A stretch of DNA of 64,000 nucleotides from Phycisphaeraceae bacterium (GCA_019636495.1 JAHBXL010000013.1:1-64000), one strand, 5' to 3'; shown: positions 8,462 to 18,039, numbered from the stretch's first letter. Numbers and translations are program-made. The notes: a model not told the origin generated them from the letters alone.

Positions 8462-9201
8462 ATGGATCAGCATGGAAGAACTTCGCGTGTTGCCGGCCGG
8501 CGCGGGTCGCGGCCCTCGCGCTCGCACTCGCCGCGGGCCTGGGTCTTGCCGGGTGCCGCACCTATCGCGCGCCGGTCGCGCCCGATTTCTCCCAGGAGAT
8601 GGCCGACCGCGCCGCGGCGATCGATCTCGTCCGCGCCGGGCAAAGGCTCGAGTACGCCGGCAAGGAAGCGCTGGCCGAGGACAAGTACCGCCAGGCCGTG
8701 AACCTCTACCGCGAGACGCCCAGCGCGTGGAACAACCTCGGTCGGCTGCTGATGAAACGCGGCGCCAACGAAGAAGCCCGTGTCGCGTTCCTCATTTCGG
8801 CCGAACTCTCGCCGCGCGACCCCATGCCGCTGTACAACCTCGGCGCGCTCTGGGACAACATGGGCTACCTCGACGACGCCGGACGCTGGTACGAAGAAGC
8901 CCTCTCGCGCGATGAGAACTTCCAGCCCGCGCTGCGACGGTCGATCCTGGTCGACCAGATGCTCCGCCGCGGCAACGAAGTCACCGCGCGCCGCGTCCAG
9001 CGTGCCCTCCTGCAGGAGACCGACCCCTGGTGGATCGAACGCCTGCAGCGCGAGCGCGTCCGCCTTGCCGAGGAACTGCGTGCCGGCCGCGGCCGGCGCG
9101 GCGAAGACGACTACCTCAAGCGACCGACCGATGAGCGACCCGCCGGCCTGCCGCCCTTCGGCACCGATCCCGGACCCCTCGCCGAGCCGCTGCCCCGCTG
9201 A
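8458..9201 (+). CDS. TPR lipoprotein of the secretion operon
   Basis: A 247-residue lipoprotein. The signal peptide ends LGLAGC with the lipidated Cys at residue 33. Residues about 55-190 hold three tetratricopeptide-like units (ALAEDKYRQAVNLYRETPSAW, one residue removed from the quote: ALAEDKYRQAVNLYRETPSA; then NEEARVAFLISAELSPRDPM and LDDAGRWYEEALSRDENFQP). TPR lipoproteins such as PilF/PilW help secretin assembly in pilus and T2SS systems, and this gene's overlap with the GspM-like gene (ATGA at 8458-8461) suggests such a role. The C-terminus is charged and probably unstructured. It is the last gene of the operon. Confidence 0.78.
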   Translation: MNGSAWKNFACCRPARVAALALALAAGLGLAGCRTYRAPVAPDFSQEMADRAAAIDLVRAGQRLEYAGKEALAEDKYRQAVNLYRETPSAWNNLGRLLMKRGANEEARVAFLISAELSPRDPMPLYNLGALWDNMGYLDDAGRWYEEALSRDENFQPALRRSILVDQMLRRGNEVTARRVQRALLQETDPWWIERLQRERVRLAEELRAGRGRRGEDDYLKRPTDERPAGLPPFGTDPGPLAEPLPR

Positions 9202-9249
9202 GGCCGCGCCCCGCCGCCGCTCGCCGTCGCTCCGGCCGTACGCTTGGGC

Positions 9250-10446
9250 ATGAATGCCGCCGACCTGCGACCGTTGATCCAGTCGTGCCTGCCCGCGGCG
9301 GTGCGCATCCGCCGCGACCTCCACGCCCACCCCGAACTGGCCTACCAGGAGCACCGCACCTGCCGCGCGGTCTGCGAGGAACTCTCGCGACTGGGCGTCG
9401 AGTTCGTGCACGGACTGGCGGGGGGCACCGGCGTGCTGGCGCACATCCCGGCGACCGAGAACGACGCGCGCGGCGCGGTCGCTCTGCGGGCCGACATGGA
9501 CGCCCTGCCCATCGAGGAGCGCACCGGCGCGCCCTACGCCTCCACCTGCCCCGGCGTCATGCACGCCTGCGGGCACGATGGGCACACCGCCAACCTGCTC
9601 GGGGTCGCGGCGGTGCTGACGCAACTGCGGCGCAGGCCCAACCCCGTCACACTCATCTTCCAGCCCGCCGAAGAGGGCGGCGCGGGCGGCCTGCGCATGT
9701 GCGAGGACGGCGCGCTCGACGGCACGCGCCTGGGCCCCAAGGTCGCCCGAATCTTCGGCCTGCACGGCTGGCCGCAGTACGAACTGGGTGTCGTCGGCTC
9801 GCGCCCCGGCCCGCTGCTCGCCGCGACCGACAACTTTCACATCGAGGTCGTCGGAACGCAGTCGCACGCGGCGTACCCGCACCTCTCGCGCGATGCGGTG
9901 GTGACGGCCTCGCAACTCGTACTCGCGCTGCAGACCATCGCCTCGCGCAACACCGCGCCGACCGACAGCATCGTGGTGACGGTGTCCACGATCCACGGCG
10001 GCACGGCGCACAACGTCATCCCGCAGAGCGTGATGCTGACCGGCACCATGCGCACGCTGCGGCCCGAGATCCGTTCAGCGGGGCGAGAACGCATCTACGC
10101 GCTGGCCGAGGGCGTGTGCGGGGCGATGGGTTGCCGCGCGCAGATCCGCTGGGAAGAGGGCTACCCGGTGACGAACAACGACGCGGCGACGACGGCACGG
10201 TTCTTCGATGTGGCGCGCCGGACGCTGGGGCCCGAGCGCGTCCGCGAGGTGCCCACACCCACCATGGGCGGCGAGGATTTTTCGTACTACGGGCACCACG
10301 TCCCGGCGTGCTTCTACATCCTGGGCGTGCGCCCGCCCGGGCGCGATACCTATCCGAGCCTGCACCAGCCCGAGTACGACTTCAACGATGATGCGCTGGC
10401 GACGGGCATCGAGACCATGTGCGCCCTCGCGCTCGATGAGGGCTGA
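9250..10446 (+). CDS. M20 family amidohydrolase (N-acyl-amino-acid / hippurate hydrolase type)
   Basis: A 398-residue zinc-dependent amidohydrolase of the M20D group, which removes acyl groups from N-acyl amino acids. Family motifs appear in order: LHAHPELAYQE, ALRADMDALPI, HACGHDGHTANLLG (Cys and His metal ligands), QPAEEGGAGG (paired Glu, catalytic and ligand), GLHGWPQY, HGGTAHNVIP and near the end PTMGGEDFSYY (ligand Glu/Asp). It has no signal peptide, so it is probably cytoplasmic. The substrate cannot be told from sequence. ATG at 9250 is preferred over TTG at 9244. A TACGCT box lies 5 nt before this ATG and there is no ribosome site, similar to other leaderless-looking starts here. Confidence 0.9.
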   Translation: MNAADLRPLIQSCLPAAVRIRRDLHAHPELAYQEHRTCRAVCEELSRLGVEFVHGLAGGTGVLAHIPATENDARGAVALRADMDALPIEERTGAPYASTCPGVMHACGHDGHTANLLGVAAVLTQLRRRPNPVTLIFQPAEEGGAGGLRMCEDGALDGTRLGPKVARIFGLHGWPQYELGVVGSRPGPLLAATDNFHIEVVGTQSHAAYPHLSRDAVVTASQLVLALQTIASRNTAPTDSIVVTVSTIHGGTAHNVIPQSVMLTGTMRTLRPEIRSAGRERIYALAEGVCGAMGCRAQIRWEEGYPVTNNDAATTARFFDVARRTLGPERVREVPTPTMGGEDFSYYGHHVPACFYILGVRPPGRDTYPSLHQPEYDFNDDALATGIETMCALALDEG

Positions 10447-10518
10447 TCGCGCCGCCGACCGAGCCGTACGACCGACTGCTGGTCTTGCCGATGGATGACG
10501 GACTCCGACCAACCTCGG

Positions 10519-11439
10519 TCAGAGTTTCGCAGGAGTCAGAAATCCGCAGGCAAGTCCGCCGCCGCCGATGCTCGCGGCGTCAAAGACACGCACTTCGTGC
10601 AACGCCAACCCCGCCCAGATCTTGGGCATCACCGTCGAACTGCCGATCGGCCCGGCGGTGTGGACCTTCTCGATGGAGCCGTAGTCGATGCGGACATCGC
10701 CCAGCAGGCCGACAGGCGTGGTGTTGCTCTCATGGCCGATGAGGAGCCAGGTGAGGCCGCCGGGGCTGCTCTCGTCATCGGAGGTCGCAGTGATGGTGCC
10801 GCTGATCTCATCGCCCGCCCAGATGACGCCGATGGCGCGGAAGCCGCCGCTGACATCGGAGATGAAGTCTGGCGAGGTGGCGGTGATGTTGCCGGTGATC
10901 TTGCCGCCGGCAAAGGACGGACCGGAGACGACGCGGCCGCGGGCCTGGATGCGGCGGATCGATCCGCCGTCGATGTTGCCGGTGATGTCGCCTGCAACCG
11001 CCACGGCGACGCGCGCTATGTCGCGAAGGCCGGTGCTGCTGAAGGAGACGCCGCCGAAGTTGATGGCACCCACGGTCATCGGCTCAAGAGGTGTGCTTGG
11101 GAACACGCTGTTGGTGTCGCCGTCGACGATGAGCACTTCCAGCAAAGGCGTGCCTGACGTCCCCACCGTACCGCTGATGGTGACCGCCCCGATGCTGCTC
11201 GTCGGCACGCCTCCGTTGGCCGTGAGAGTGTCCTCGTCGAAAATCCTGATCTGCACGGTTCCTGTGATGCCGCTCGGGTAGAGGCCGGAGAGATTGATGG
11301 AGATCGCGGCCCCATCTTGCGCCGTGTCGAACGGACTGCCATTGACTTCGATGATGATCGGCTCTGGCTGGGCCCAAGCCGATACCCCGCTCGCCAGCAG
11401 GAAAAAGCTGGCGAGCCCGACAAGATTTCTGAATCTCAT
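10519..11439 (-). CDS. Exported protein of unknown function, beta-rich
   Basis: A 306-residue protein with a clear signal peptide (MRFRNLVGLASFFLLASGVSA, shown in parts: hydrophobic residues 6-20, AWA cleavage region). The mature part is rich in Gly, Thr, Ser and Ile, with repeated short beta-like runs (GDITGNIDGGSIRR, GGKITGNITATS, GDEISGTITATS), as in a right-handed beta helix or adhesin-like fold. No catalytic motif and no C-terminal anchor are visible. The gene lies only 5 bp after the FGE-like gene on the same strand, so the two are probably co-transcribed. Function unknown. Confidence 0.75.
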   Translation of the reverse strand: MRFRNLVGLASFFLLASGVSAWAQPEPIIIEVNGSPFDTAQDGAAISINLSGLYPSGITGTVQIRIFDEDTLTANGGVPTSSIGAVTISGTVGTSGTPLLEVLIVDGDTNSVFPSTPLEPMTVGAINFGGVSFSSTGLRDIARVAVAVAGDITGNIDGGSIRRIQARGRVVSGPSFAGGKITGNITATSPDFISDVSGGFRAIGVIWAGDEISGTITATSDDESSPGGLTWLLIGHESNTTPVGLLGDVRIDYGSIEKVHTAGPIGSSTVMPKIWAGLALHEVRVFDAASIGGGGLACGFLTPAKL

Positions 11440-11444
11440 GATGC

Positions 11445-12740
11445 CTACTTTCGCGTACGTTTAGTGACCACGAGTACACACCCGGTAGCAAACACCATCG
11501 CCGCCAGTGGCGACGGGCCGGGGACGATCGAAGCAATTCGGAGTCCGCTGTCAAAAGGCGCTAGATTGGGCGTCAATGCTCCATAGCTATCCCATACGGC
11601 ATCGGCGATGCCGAATCCGGGAGCACCACCCCAGTAGCTGCCTTCGAGATACCTGTACGATGGGCCACCGAAGGTGTCTACGAAGATCTGCTCAGTCCAT
11701 TCGGTTGTGGCCCCCGCCACATCCAGCAGCCCCCACGGGCTCTGCACATCCGGATACGCACCGAGCGGCACGGTGAATGGGCTGCCGTAGCCGGGGAAGG
11801 TGAAGGTGTCCCATCCGTAGTTGGCCTGCGCAATCGGGCCATTGGGGTTAGGGCCGGGTGCGCCTGGAAACGGATTGATGTTCACGCCCGGCGGGCCGCC
11901 GGGAATCCACTCGTCGGTTGAGTTCGAGAACAGCCAGTATCCCCCCTGGTTCTGCCCGTAGCGGTGCGGGTCGTAATGAGCAGCCTTGATCCACTCATCC
12001 CGCGTCGGGATGAAGTACCGCGCGCCGGGAGAGCGGGTGGCCTGATCGGCAAACCCACCCATGCCGTTGGGGCCGAAGGTGCTCACGTCGTACGCGCCGC
12101 TCAGGAAGTTCTCCCGCGGCACGACCCCACCCGGCCCCGCTGCGCCGGCTCCCCCGTTGTGCAGGAAGTTGCAGTACATCGCGGCCATGCGCCAGGAGAT
12201 GTTCCCCACAGGCCGCATTTCGTTGCCCGCGGGCACCTGCCACCGCCGCGCGTTGGGGTTGGTGTTGTTGATCGGCGTCGTGCCCTGCGCGCCCCAGAAC
12301 GTCGGCGGCGTCAGCCACGGCAGGTTGCCCCCCCCTCCCGCGGGCCGGTCGTACGCGGCATTGAAGAACTGGACCCACTGGCTGGTCGTGACCTCGTAGC
12401 GACCGATGAAATACTCGTAGTCCACCCCGCCGCGGCCGATGGCATCATCGCCCTGCGTCGGCGGGTTGGTCCCCATCCACGGCGCATTGCCCGGATGGGT
12501 GATCCGCACGAAGTCGATGCCGGAGAGGGGGTCGATGTCGGCGCTCGCCGGAGCGGCGGCTAGGGACAGCACAGCACAGCCGATCAACCACAGTGCCCGC
12601 CCGGCACGGCCCCCCGCCAGTGCCGGGGCACCGGTCACCTCCCCGGTCTGGAGACCGGGGCCACCAGAGCCAGGGCCACCAGAGCCAGGGCCACCAGGGG
12701 CAAGGCCACCAGAGAGTCCGATATCCCGCCGCGTGCGCAT
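11445..12740 (-). CDS. Formylglycine-generating-enzyme-like (SUMF1 domain) surface protein with PEP-CTERM-like tail
   Basis: A 431-residue exported protein. The N-terminus has an unusual Gly-Pro-Ser repeat before a hydrophobic signal segment (WLIGCAVLSLAAAPASA, about residues 52-68). Residues about 75-400 resemble the FGE/sulfatase-modifying-factor fold: FIGRYEVTTSQWVQFFNA, PVGNISWRMAAMYCNFLHN, FIPTRDEWIKAAHYDP, SPWGLLDVAGATTEWTEQ. The active-site cysteines of true formylglycine-generating enzymes are not evident, so it is more likely a binding or structural member. The C-terminus (VPGPSPLAAMVFATGCVLVV then KRTRK) looks like a PEP-CTERM sorting signal. AAGGA lies about 9 nt before the start. 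Confidence 0.8.
   Translation of the reverse strand: MRTRRDIGLSGGLAPGGPGSGGPGSGGPGLQTGEVTGAPALAGGRAGRALWLIGCAVLSLAAAPASADIDPLSGIDFVRITHPGNAPWMGTNPPTQGDDAIGRGGVDYEYFIGRYEVTTSQWVQFFNAAYDRPAGGGGNLPWLTPPTFWGAQGTTPINNTNPNARRWQVPAGNEMRPVGNISWRMAAMYCNFLHNGGAGAAGPGGVVPRENFLSGAYDVSTFGPNGMGGFADQATRSPGARYFIPTRDEWIKAAHYDPHRYGQNQGGYWLFSNSTDEWIPGGPPGVNINPFPGAPGPNPNGPIAQANYGWDTFTFPGYGSPFTVPLGAYPDVQSPWGLLDVAGATTEWTEQIFVDTFGGPSYRYLEGSYWGGAPGFGIADAVWDSYGALTPNLAPFDSGLRIASIVPGPSPLAAMVFATGCVLVVTKRTRK
12658..12697. repeat. 15-bp tandem repeat (2.7 copies) in the FGE-like gene
   Basis: The unit GGGCCACCAGAGCCA repeats at 12658-12672 and 12673-12687 and partly at 12688-12697. In the minus-strand reading frame it encodes the pentapeptide GGPGS. 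It lies in the N-terminal region ahead of the signal-peptide core, where copy number may vary. Confidence 0.75.
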
Positions 12741-12983
12741 GGGGCGTTCCTTGTCCGCCCTCTCGCTCCGAGGTACAGACTACCACGCCGTTGGCCCATT
12801 GCAAAGCCCGAGTCCCGGATTCGGCCCCGGCAACCAGTTGTTGGACGGTGTGAGTTACCGTGGGCCGGCGATCGCGCGAGGTTGTGTGCCCATGAACACC
12901 TTCGCCCGAACTGAGGGTGACCCGTGCAGCGTGCTGCTCCGATTGCCCACCGTTCGGCCGCGCGATCTGATGAGTGTTCTTGC

Positions 12984-13457
12984 TCAGGGCCGCATGGTCA
13001 CCCACGCGCCCGCCTCGCTCTGCATCACCATGTGCAGGTTCGGGCACACGCGGGCCATTTCCGTCGAGTACGCGCCCCAGCGGAGCATCAGCCACACCAG
13101 CACCAGCACGCAGAACCACGCCGCGACCTCCGCCAGCGGGCACCTGCGGCCGAGATAGAACACCCCGCACGCAAGGCCCACGCTCGCGAGTTTCCAAGCG
13201 ATCAGCAGCGCGGGCGATTCGGCGCTCATCACCAGCCGCGCCACCGGGTTGGCCTCGCCCAGGCCGATGGTCGTCAGGTGGACATAGGTCATCTGCAAGT
13301 CGGCCAGGCTCAGAAGCACGATTGCGCACAGCAGCCAGACGACCCTCGCGCTCCGCGTGCGGAAGAGCGACCGTCGCGGCACGGCCCCGGCCGCGGGAAC
13401 CGCCCCGCCCGGTGTCTTCCATCCTGCGCCGTCGGCGAGAATCTGCGCGCTGTGCAT
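12984..13457 (-). CDS. Small DUF5658-like membrane protein
   Basis: A 157-residue protein with about four membrane helices. The pattern of a first helix followed by ADLQMTYVHLTTIGLGEANPV, a second (ALLIAWKLASVGLACGVFYL) and a third (FCVLVLVWLMLRWGA) resembles DUF5658 membrane proteins, where the Asp and the Asn-Pro after the first helix are conserved. (The first quoted stretch is best read as ADLQMTYVHL plus GEANPVARL.) The ATG at 13457 is chosen because the 45-residue extension upstream is Pro/Arg/Ala-rich and unlike protein. Function unknown. It is divergent from the PQQ-propeller gene. Confidence 0.6.
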   Translation of the reverse strand: MHSAQILADGAGWKTPGGAVPAAGAVPRRSLFRTRSARVVWLLCAIVLLSLADLQMTYVHLTTIGLGEANPVARLVMSAESPALLIAWKLASVGLACGVFYLGRRCPLAEVAAWFCVLVLVWLMLRWGAYSTEMARVCPNLHMVMQSEAGAWVTMRP

Positions 13458-13732
13458 GGTTGCCCACTCCGTTTCAGGCGTGGGTCCGATCGGTCGCGCA
13501 CGGGCCCTCCCCAACCCCGCCCGATCCGCCGCGGCGGGACCGGGCCGCGCCGGTGCCGGTCGTGCCGGTTGGCGAACCTGGCGCAGGGCCAAGGCGTGTG
13601 ACTATCGGGCCGCGACCGATTCACCCAGGCGGTGCATCTCCGGCGGGCCGGCGCGTCGATAATCCCAGTATCGGCGGCCTGGCCTTGGGCAGCCGGGCCG
13701 ATGGGGACCGGTACCATTCACGAGGAGCGTGC

Positions 13733-16700
13733 GTGCGGACGACAACCCGGATCTTCGCCGCGTGGATGGTCTTTGGCGCGGTGACTGCGCTGTTTCCCGT
13801 CGTGCCCGCCGCGGCACAACTCTCCGGTCAACTCAACCCTGTGTACGTCGATGACTCACCCGCGGCGACGGAGACGCTCTCTCGCGTGCGCGACCACCTG
13901 GCCTCGGGCAACCATGACGAAGCGGTGCGGGTGCTGCAACTGCTTCTGGACGAGCAGCCCGACCGCGTGGTCGCCGCGCCCGATGAGAGCGACCTGTTCA
14001 TCAGCGTGCGCGAATCGGTGCATCGGCTGGTGCTGGGCGATGCCCGTCTGCTGGAGCGCTACCGGCGCGCCCAGGGGCCGCGTGCCCAGGCAATGCTCGA
14101 CGCGGGCGAAGCGCAGGGCGTGGAGCGATCGCTGCTGCTGACCGTGCCGGGGTTCGAGGCGGCGCTGCGCGTGGCGCAGTGGCGGCTGGAATCGGCGCAG
14201 TTCGAGGCGGCGCGGCTCGCGCTCGAGCAACTCGAAGACCACCCCGATCGACGGGGCGCGATGGGGCGCGATGCGGCGGAACTTCTCGGCGCGGTCGCGC
14301 GATACCTGCCGCGCCCGGACGTGCGCGATCGCGCCCAGCGCTGGGCCGCGGCGTCGGGCCTTGGCCGGAACGCGGCCGATGCGCCGCCGGTGCAGTGGCC
14401 CGCCGCGGCGACCGCGCGGGGGCAGAGCGCCTTCGACCCCGCGCCGCCGGTGCGTGTCGAGGGTCTGGTCGCCAAGCCGCTGTGGAGCGTGTCGTTTGCG
14501 CAGGCCAACCCCATGGCCGACTCGGCGGTGAACGACTTCGGCGACGCGGGCCTGCCTCGGGGCGCGCGGGAGTTGCCCGTCGTGCCCACGGTCATCGGCG
14601 AGATGGTGTTCGTCAACGATGGCACGACCGTGAGCGCGTGGGACCAGTACACGCTGACCGAGCGCTGGCGCGTGAACCCCATCGCCTCCGAGCGACAGGC
14701 CGCCGCCCGTCCGCGCGACCGCACGCGCATCGAGTACCGCGGCTGGGGCTACAACACGCCCGACCTCGGCGCTGTCGCCGCGGCGGGGCGGACTGTTGTT
14801 GCCGCGACCGGTCGATCGCTCGCCGGCCCCGGCGAGGGCGACACGCTCATCTCGGCGTTCGACGCCGCGACCGGGCGCATCCGATGGTCGGCGGACGTGA
14901 CGCAACTGGACCCGCAACTGGCCGATGCGGCGGTCCGCGGCCCGCCGGTGATCCACGAGGGCGTGGTGATCGTGGGCGCGCGCAAGGCCGTCGCCGAGCG
15001 ACGACTGCTGTCGCTGGTGCTGATCGGCCTCGACGCGGATACCGGCGCGCTGCTCTGGGTCCGGCCGCTGGGCAGCAGCGGCATTCTGCCGTACATGTCG
15101 CAGCCGGGCGGCACCGAGGCGACGCTGGCGACCGAGGGGCTGGCGATTCGCAGCGACCGGCTGGGAGCGGTCGGCGCGTTCGAGGTCGCGACGGGCCGGC
15201 CGGTGTGGATCCGCCGCGCACCGGTGGACGCGCTGGCCTCGCGAGACTTTGCCGCGTCGTGGCGGCTGGGCGCGCCGGTGCAGGATGGCCCGTGGGTCTA
15301 CGTGCTTGCGCCCGACCAGCGTTCGATCATGCAGATCGACAGGGCGGCTGGGCGCATCGTCGCGCGGCGGTCGACCGAGCGGCTGCTCACCACGCCGCCC
15401 GAGTACCTCGTCCTGGCCGCGCGAAGGCTGGTCGCGGTAGGAGTCGACCAGGTGGCCTCGATCCCGCTGGACGACTTTGAGCACGGCGCGGCCGCGGCCG
15501 GCCCGCGCCTGCCCCCGCCGGGCATTCACGGGCGCGTCAGTGTCGCGGGCGACCGGCTTGTGCTTCCCGTGCCCGCGGGCGTGCTGCTGGTCCGGCCCGA
15601 TGCGCCGGCCGAGCCTGCGAAACTGCTCCGGCTCGACGAGCCGGGCGCGGTGCTCGCGCTCGACAGCCAGTTGATCGTCGCCGACGACACGCGCCTGCAC
15701 AGTTACCTGATGTGGGAAGTCGCCGAGGACCTGCTGTCATCGCGCATGCGCGCCGACCCGGCCGACCCCGCGCCCGCCGTGACGTTCACCGAACTGGCGT
15801 ACCGGGCCGAGCGGCCCGAGCGCATCGCCGAGGCGGTGGATGCGGCGCTGCGTGCCATCGCGGCCCAGCCGCAGACCGACACCGCGAACCGCGCGCGGCG
15901 GCGCCTCTTTGACGCGCTCCGCGACATGACGACCAACAGCCTCGAGCCGCGATCGGCGCAGGCGCCCGACGCCTCGCGGGCGGCGCGCACCGGCCCGCGC
16001 ATCGCCGATGCCGCGCTGGTGGCCACTCTCGTCGACCGCATGGAGCAGTGCGCCGCCACGCCCGATGACCGTGTCGCACACCTCCTCGCCACCGGTCGTG
16101 TGCGCGAGCGTGCAGCCCGGCACGCCGAGGCCGCCGCGGCGTACCAGCGCGTGCTCGACGACCCGCGACTGGCCGTGGCCACGTGGCGCGGCGCGCAGGT
16201 CGCCGTCCGCGGCGACATCGAGGCCACGCGACGCATCGAGCAACTCATCGAGGCGGTCGGTCCCTCTGTCTATGCCGAGCAGGACGCCCGCGCCGCGGTC
16301 GAACTCGGCGCGCTGGGCGCGCAGCCCGGTGTTCGTCCGCTGCACGACCTGGCGGCACGCTACCCCCTTGCCGCGACCACGCCCGCCGCGCACCTGCTCA
16401 TGGCCCGCGAGTTCGAGCGTCTGGGCCAGGATGCCGCGCGGCTGCAGGCGCTCGAATCGGGCTACAAGGCCGCGCTCCGCATCGACCGCGCCGATCCTGC
16501 CATCGTCGGTCAACTCGCCGGCTCGCTTGTCGATGCGCTCATGGCCCGCGGACAGTACGCCGCGGCGTCGACGGTGCTGCGCTCGCTGCCCGCGCGCGTC
16601 CCGGCGTCGCGGCTCGCGGCGGGAGATCGCCCGCTGGATGCCCGGGCGATCGGCGATGAACTCGGCCGACGCATCGCGCAGACGGTCCGCTGGCCGCGCA

Positions 16701-18037
16701 TCGGGGCCCCCGTTGCCAACGGCGTGCAGGCCATGTCGCACGTCACGCTGCTGGACCGGCTGATCGCCGACGATGCTCCCGCCGCGGCGTCCTGCGTCGC
16801 GACGATCGGCGGCGATGAACTCAGTGTGTGGTCCATCCAGGGAGCGAAGGAGGGTGCGCTGCTGGGCAGGGTGTGGTCGCGCCCGCTGGCTCGCGGCCGG
16901 GCCTACCTCGTCAACTCGACGCACGAGGCCGCGTTCCTGATGGTGCTGGGCGACGACAGCGGCGAGTTGCTGCGCATCGCCGCGGTGCCGGGCGAGCGAC
17001 AATGGACCGCTTCGGGCCTGTACAAGAACTTTGATGTCCCGCCGCAGCGTTCGATCCGCGCCGGCGCGGTCCCGCGCGAGGCCCAGTTTCCCACGCCTTT
17101 GGACGGCATTGTCTCGCAGTACGACCTTACCGTCGCGATGGACGAGCGGACAATCGCGCTCGTGCAGCGCGGCGGGCGGGCCGCGGTCTTCGACAGCGAC
17201 ACGGGCGAGATGCTCTGGGCCGGTCCCACGCCCGTCGCCCGCGTCTACCGCACGGCCATCGCCTCCGGCGTGTTGATCGTCGCGGGCGAGGAGGACATCG
17301 CAGCGCCCGGCGGCGGCGTGGTCGAGTCGCGCCCGGTCATCCAGACCATCGACGCCCGCGCCGGGCGGCAGTTGCAGCGCATGACCGACCTCGGCGGCCG
17401 GCCGCACTGGGTCCGCCCCGCGCCTGATGGTTCGCTCATCGTCGGCGTCGACCGCGCGGTGCTGAGCCTCGACATGGTCAGCGGCCGCGTGAACTGGACC
17501 ATCACCGCGCCCGAGGTTGTCCCGGCGATGCAGGCGTGGGTCTTCGGCGACCGACTGATCTTCGTCGGGCCGGACCGCACGCTGTGGCAGGCGTCGGTGC
17601 TCAACGGCCGGTTGCGGGCCCAGCCGCTCGATGCGCCGCGCACCCACGTCGAGGGCGCAGCGATGCTCGGCGCGTTCCCCGCTTCCGCCGCGCCCGATTC
17701 CGACGCCGTCGTCGTCTCGCCGCAGGGCCTGCTGGTGTACGCGCCCGATGGCACGCTCCGCGGCGTCGATGCGCTGGGAGGATTTGAGGCGCTCATGACC
17801 CCGCGCCCCGCCGAGGGGCGTGCCATCACCATCGAGACCATCGCCGATGGCCGGACCGCCGACGGCCTCATGCTCTTCCAGGTGCACCAGTTCGAAACGC
17901 GGTCGGCGGCGTTGCTCTCGACGCGCTCGATTGTGCTGGGCGCGCACCCGACCGCGCTGGCCGTGCTCGATGGGCGGATCGTCATCAGCGCGGGCGAGCA
18001 CACGGTGGTGATCCCCGCGCCCTCCACGCCGCCCTGA
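13733..18037 (+). CDS. Very large exported PQQ-type beta-propeller protein
   Basis: A 1,434-residue protein. The GTG start at 13733 is set by a GAGGAG 5 nt upstream and is followed directly by a signal peptide (hydrophobic residues about 8-28, ending PAAAQ). Much longer in-frame extensions upstream have no support. After a helical N-terminal region (residues 40-210) there are two stretches of PQQ/WD-like repeats, about residues 230-670 (DAATGRIRWSADVT, DADTGALLWVRPLG, VATGRPVWIRR) and about 1,100-1,420 (DSDTGEMLWAGPTPV, MVSGRVNWTI). A helical TPR-like stretch (670-1,000) lies between them. PQQ-like propellers usually act as scaffolds, as BamB does in outer-membrane assembly. Free-standing examples of this length are common in planctomycetes. 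No catalytic PQQ-dehydrogenase residues are evident. Confidence 0.82.
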   Translation: MRTTTRIFAAWMVFGAVTALFPVVPAAAQLSGQLNPVYVDDSPAATETLSRVRDHLASGNHDEAVRVLQLLLDEQPDRVVAAPDESDLFISVRESVHRLVLGDARLLERYRRAQGPRAQAMLDAGEAQGVERSLLLTVPGFEAALRVAQWRLESAQFEAARLALEQLEDHPDRRGAMGRDAAELLGAVARYLPRPDVRDRAQRWAAASGLGRNAADAPPVQWPAAATARGQSAFDPAPPVRVEGLVAKPLWSVSFAQANPMADSAVNDFGDAGLPRGARELPVVPTVIGEMVFVNDGTTVSAWDQYTLTERWRVNPIASERQAAARPRDRTRIEYRGWGYNTPDLGAVAAAGRTVVAATGRSLAGPGEGDTLISAFDAATGRIRWSADVTQLDPQLADAAVRGPPVIHEGVVIVGARKAVAERRLLSLVLIGLDADTGALLWVRPLGSSGILPYMSQPGGTEATLATEGLAIRSDRLGAVGAFEVATGRPVWIRRAPVDALASRDFAASWRLGAPVQDGPWVYVLAPDQRSIMQIDRAAGRIVARRSTERLLTTPPEYLVLAARRLVAVGVDQVASIPLDDFEHGAAAAGPRLPPPGIHGRVSVAGDRLVLPVPAGVLLVRPDAPAEPAKLLRLDEPGAVLALDSQLIVADDTRLHSYLMWEVAEDLLSSRMRADPADPAPAVTFTELAYRAERPERIAEAVDAALRAIAAQPQTDTANRARRRLFDALRDMTTNSLEPRSAQAPDASRAARTGPRIADAALVATLVDRMEQCAATPDDRVAHLLATGRVRERAARHAEAAAAYQRVLDDPRLAVATWRGAQVAVRGDIEATRRIEQLIEAVGPSVYAEQDARAAVELGALGAQPGVRPLHDLAARYPLAATTPAAHLLMAREFERLGQDAARLQALESGYKAALRIDRADPAIVGQLAGSLVDALMARGQYAAASTVLRSLPARVPASRLAAGDRPLDARAIGDELGRRIAQTVRWPRIGAPVANGVQAMSHVTLLDRLIADDAPAAASCVATIGGDELSVWSIQGAKEGALLGRVWSRPLARGRAYLVNSTHEAAFLMVLGDDSGELLRIAAVPGERQWTASGLYKNFDVPPQRSIRAGAVPREAQFPTPLDGIVSQYDLTVAMDERTIALVQRGGRAAVFDSDTGEMLWAGPTPVARVYRTAIASGVLIVAGEEDIAAPGGGVVESRPVIQTIDARAGRQLQRMTDLGGRPHWVRPAPDGSLIVGVDRAVLSLDMVSGRVNWTITAPEVVPAMQAWVFGDRLIFVGPDRTLWQASVLNGRLRAQPLDAPRTHVEGAAMLGAFPASAAPDSDAVVVSPQGLLVYAPDGTLRGVDALGGFEALMTPRPAEGRAITIETIADGRTADGLMLFQVHQFETRSAALLSTRSIVLGAHPTALAVLDGRIVISAGEHTVVIPAPSTPP

Positions 18038-18039
18038 AC

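Noticed and set aside
12974..13732. 253-residue N-terminal extension of the PQQ-propeller frame
   Set aside because: It is Arg/Pro/Ser-rich, overlaps a minus-strand membrane-protein gene, and a GTG with GAGGAG and a signal peptide lies downstream.
13856..18001. Long minus-strand open frames opposite the PQQ-propeller gene
   Set aside because: The plus-strand frame has a signal peptide, a ribosome site and propeller repeats. The opposite frames have none.
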